NCBI GenBank assembly: GCA_009693115.1
Contig: SHXW01000001.1
Location: 62,001-126,000 of the forward strand
From: Dehalococcoidia bacterium
GTDB taxonomy: Bacteria; Chloroflexota; Dehalococcoidia; Lucifugimonadales; Lucifugimonadaceae
Direction: 5' to 3'
DNA: 64,000 nucleotides
In this document: positions 61,573 to 64,000 of the stretch, in pieces
Position numbering within the stretch: position 1 is the stretch's first letter
How the letters are laid out: each line of letters begins with the position of its first letter
The notes under the pieces: model-generated
What the model was told of the DNA's origin: nothing
Databases searched by the model: none
Seen by the model: only the letters and a program-made list of their open reading frames with translations
Position numbers and translations under genes: made by a program

Positions 61573-62424
61573 TTAGCGCTTTGCTCTCTTCGCCGCCATT
61601 GGAGGCACATTCACTTCGACGTCGCTCCCCGGCCCGCCTGCCCATGCGCCCAGCGCCAGTAGCCCACCGTCCACAGCCAGATAAGACCCCGTCATGAACG
61701 ACGCCTTCTCAGACGCCAGGAACAGCACCGCGTTGGCCACGTCCTCCGCCTGCCCTATGCGCCCGAGCGGGTGCAGCTTCCCGGTCTTCTCTAGCTGCTT
61801 TTTGAGGTTCGAGCCCTTCGGGAACGTCGCCCGGACCATCGGTGTATCCATCGCGCCGGGGCACACCGCCAGCACGCGGATGTTGTCCGCCGCGTAGTCC
61901 AGCGCAAGTTGCCGCGTGAGCGATAGATCGCCGCCCTTCGATGCTGCGTATGCCGAAACGCCCCTCATGGACTGGACGCCCTGCACAGACGCGTTGTTGA
62001 TGATCACCCCCCCGCCCCGCTTCTTCATCTCAGGGATGGCATACTTCGCCATGAGAAAGCGTGACTTCAGGTTGACGGCGATGATCCTGTCCCAGTCCTC
62101 CTCCGAAAGTTCGTGCGCGGGCTTGTAGGACGAAGGTGGCTGGATGCCAACGTTGTTGAACAGCACGTTTACGCCGCCGAAGGCCTGCACAGTCTCCTTG
62201 ACCACCCGCGCACATGCGTCCGACTTCGAAACATCCGCCTCCACAAACAGCCCCTTGCCCTTGCGGCCGCGCTTGATCTCTGCGACAGCCTCCTCTGCGG
62301 CCTTGCGGTTAATGTCCGCCAGCGTCACATTCGCGCCTGCGTTCGCAAATGCGATGGCCGCTGCCCTGCCCATGCCCAGCGCCGCACCCGTGACGATGAC
62401 CGTCTTGCCTGTGAACTCACCCAT
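61573..62424 (-). CDS. Short-chain dehydrogenase/reductase
   Basis: Classical SDR with TGAALGMGRAAAIAFANAG as the NAD(P) motif, NNVGIQ, the catalytic Ser in INNASVQG and Tyr/Lys in SAYAASKGG near residue 160; CPGAMDTPM and GSYLAVDGG close the fold. An Asp at the end of the second strand (LADINR) favours NAD. In non-phosphorylative sugar pathways a related SDR oxidises the sugar or the keto-deoxy acid; that role here is inference. AAGGAG nine bases before the ATG. Confidence 0.92.
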   Translation of the reverse strand: MGEFTGKTVIVTGAALGMGRAAAIAFANAGANVTLADINRKAAEEAVAEIKRGRKGKGLFVEADVSKSDACARVVKETVQAFGGVNVLFNNVGIQPPSSYKPAHELSEEDWDRIIAVNLKSRFLMAKYAIPEMKKRGGGVIINNASVQGVQSMRGVSAYAASKGGDLSLTRQLALDYAADNIRVLAVCPGAMDTPMVRATFPKGSNLKKQLEKTGKLHPLGRIGQAEDVANAVLFLASEKASFMTGSYLAVDGGLLALGAWAGGPGSDVEVNVPPMAAKRAKR

Positions 62425-62576
62425 GTAATTTGACTCCTTGTTATCGGAACTTTACCGGCGGCGGAACGATATCACGCCCGGTGCGGAGGCCAGCGCGTTC
62501 CCCAGACGCGAATAGCGGGACGCCCTCTGGTGCTAACATCCGCAATTTTGGATCATCATCGGAACGGAAATAACTC

Positions 62577-63995
62577 TTGGCCGAAAAAGAAGCAGTCGCT
62601 CCCATACGTCCGCAATCGAGCCCCTCCGGGAAGGTCAGGCCCTGGCAGGTCTTCGCTCACCGCGACTACACGATGCTGTGGTCCAGCGGCGTCACGATGC
62701 AGGTCAGCATGCAGCTGCGCAACCTTGCGACAGCGCAGTGGCTGTTCGACTCCACAGGCTCCGCCGCGCAGCTTGGCATCCTGGGCATCTTCCAGCTCCT
62801 CCCAATTCCAATCACGCTCTTCGGCGGTGCTCTCGCGGACACCATGGATCGCAAGAAGCTCATGGTGATCACCCAGAGCGTTTTCCTGGTGGCGCTCGCC
62901 GGCCTGACCGCGGCGGCAGCGGCCGGCGCTTTGGCATCGTGGCAGATCTTCGCCGTAACGGGTGTGACGGGTGTTGTGGGCGCTCTGGGCAACGCAGCTC
63001 GGCCTGCGATGGTGTCTCGGGTCGTACCGAAGTCCGACATCCCTCACGCCGTCACGATGAACTCCTCCACCATGCAGGTGGCAGGCATCATGGCGCCGCT
63101 CCTCTTCGGCATTGTTTATTCGTTTTTCGGTGTGACTGTGACGCTGGCATTAGCCACCGCGCTCACTTTCGCCAGCGTCATCACACCCATGCTGATCAGG
63201 GCCAGCGGCGCGCCTGATGGTGGGGCTCGGCGCATATCGCCTCAGGTACTAGTCCAGGGTTGGGGGTTCGTTTTGAAGCATCCCATCCTGCCTGGACTTT
63301 ACCTGCTGGACATCGGTGTTACGGTCGTCAGCTTCTACCGGGAGTTGTTCCCCATCTTCGCCAGCCAGCTTTACGGCTGCACCCCGGAGGCTTCAGCGTA
63401 CTTCAAGAAATGTGCGGCGCAGGTAAGCTGGCTCGGTTCGGTCAACGGCATGGGCGCTCTCATAGGCAGCCTCCTTGTGTTCTTCACCAGCCGCATCCAG
63501 CGCAAGGGCCTGCTCGTGATCTGGGCCTCGCTCGCATACGGTCTGCTGCTCTTCGCGTTCGGGTTCAACCACAATTTGTGGTTGGGCATGCTGATCGTCG
63601 TTGCCCTCGGCATGTCGGACGCAGTCACCATGACCATGCGTCAGGCCATAGTTCAGTTGACCACGCCCGACGCCATGCTTGGCCGCGCCTCGAGCGCTCA
63701 CTCCTTCGCCGCAATGGGAGCGAACCAGCTTGGCAAGGTCGAGGTCGCATTCATGTCCGCATCAGTCGGCGCAGGGACCACCATGGTCATCGGTGGCGTG
63801 GTTTCAGTGCTTGTGGTCGCAATTATCTGGAACCGGATGCCCGGTGTCCGCAAGTATCGCTACGTCGAATCGCTGGCATACGGAGGAGATGGCCGTGGCG
63901 GTGTGCAAGCTGCCCAGCCGATTCCCGCGCATGGGCCGCCTGCGGCGTCGCCCAATCCGACACAACACACCGTCTCAGGAGGGAATCAGAAATGA
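62577..63995 (+). CDS. MFS transporter
   Basis: Major-facilitator protein of 472 residues with about 12 hydrophobic segments. The N-terminal part (FAHRDYTMLWSSGVTMQVSM) and the loop GALADTMDRKKLMVITQS (motif A, DxxxRK) match the MFS_3/enterobactin-exporter type. Topology suggests a proton-driven exporter or importer of unknown substrate. Start TTG at 62577. Its stop overlaps the next start by four bases, so the downstream gene is coupled to it. Confidence 0.9.
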   Translation: MAEKEAVAPIRPQSSPSGKVRPWQVFAHRDYTMLWSSGVTMQVSMQLRNLATAQWLFDSTGSAAQLGILGIFQLLPIPITLFGGALADTMDRKKLMVITQSVFLVALAGLTAAAAAGALASWQIFAVTGVTGVVGALGNAARPAMVSRVVPKSDIPHAVTMNSSTMQVAGIMAPLLFGIVYSFFGVTVTLALATALTFASVITPMLIRASGAPDGGARRISPQVLVQGWGFVLKHPILPGLYLLDIGVTVVSFYRELFPIFASQLYGCTPEASAYFKKCAAQVSWLGSVNGMGALIGSLLVFFTSRIQRKGLLVIWASLAYGLLLFAFGFNHNLWLGMLIVVALGMSDAVTMTMRQAIVQLTTPDAMLGRASSAHSFAAMGANQLGKVEVAFMSASVGAGTTMVIGGVVSVLVVAIIWNRMPGVRKYRYVESLAYGGDGRGGVQAAQPIPAHGPPAASPNPTQHTVSGGNQK

Positions 63996-64000
63996 AGATC
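63992..64000 (+). CDS. Start of a further gene (partial, cut at window end)
   Basis: ATGAAGATC begins inside the transporter stop (ATGA overlap), preceded by AGGAGGG eight bases upstream, a strong ribosome-binding site. Only MKI is visible. The same opening is used by both dehydratase paralogues (MKIT), so another enolase-superfamily gene is a reasonable guess. Confidence 0.6.

Overview
This 64 kb window is GC-rich bacterial chromosome, gene-dense on both strands. Gene content suggests a Chloroflexota genome, possibly of the Dehalococcoidia/SAR202 type: the DapL route to lysine, a tandem pair of DUF3105 proteins, several enolase-superfamily dehydratases with HpcH-type aldolases and zinc alcohol dehydrogenases, and frequent GTG/TTG starts. 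That placement is an inference from family content; no rRNA or phylogenetic marker was compared.

Layout. (1) 1-6.6 kb, minus strand: dapL (cut by the window edge), dapF, miaA, tpiA, pgk and a divergent polyprenyl-synthetase-like gene. (2) 6.65-7.57 kb: an intact IS5-type insertion sequence with perfect 19-bp ends, a TAA target duplication and a G7 slippery tract. (3) 7.7-16.6 kb: tsaC, guaA, purD, a HAD phosphatase, purB-purC, two DUF3105 proteins and an isolated purS. (4) 16.6-22.5 kb, minus strand: hisZ-hisG-hisD-hisC-hisB. (5) 22.9-45.7 kb: degV, then an island of carbohydrate and keto-acid enzymes: amidohydrolase, two aldo/keto reductases, two mutarotase-like proteins, two zinc alcohol dehydrogenases, an enolase-superfamily enzyme, an EamA exporter, a sugar-nucleotide-type epimerase, three HpcH/HpaI aldolases, an Ldh-type dehydrogenase and an RraA-like protein. 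tRNA-Arg, tRNA-His, pepA and a metallo-beta-lactamase-fold hydrolase are interspersed. (6) 45.8-58.6 kb: housekeeping genes mtaB, fabF, recJ, lgt, a Xer recombinase, a cytidylate-kinase-like protein, a small membrane protein, uvrC, a reductase and an unknown protein. (7) 59.1-64 kb: a second catabolic cluster with two galactonate-dehydratase-like enzymes, an SDR, an MFS transporter and the start of another gene overlapping the transporter stop.

Taken together, the two catabolic regions hold every enzyme class needed for a non-phosphorylative sugar-acid pathway: mutarotation, oxidation to a lactone, lactone hydrolysis, dehydration, and oxidation or aldol cleavage of the keto-deoxy acid. Only one plausible DNA-binding regulator lies inside the island, a ribbon-helix-helix-like protein at 24.8-25.3 kb.

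Between genes there are at least two families of short dispersed repeats. One is a hairpin of the CCCTCTCCC/GGGAGAGGG type. It sits in many gaps, forms the 3' end of purD, and appears to supply the translation start regions of pgk and of the phosphatase after purD, where the best-supported start codon is ATT. Other points worth checking are a DapF with both catalytic cysteines replaced by serine, a polyprenyl-synthetase-like protein with degraded metal-binding motifs, and a long-form HisG encoded beside HisZ.
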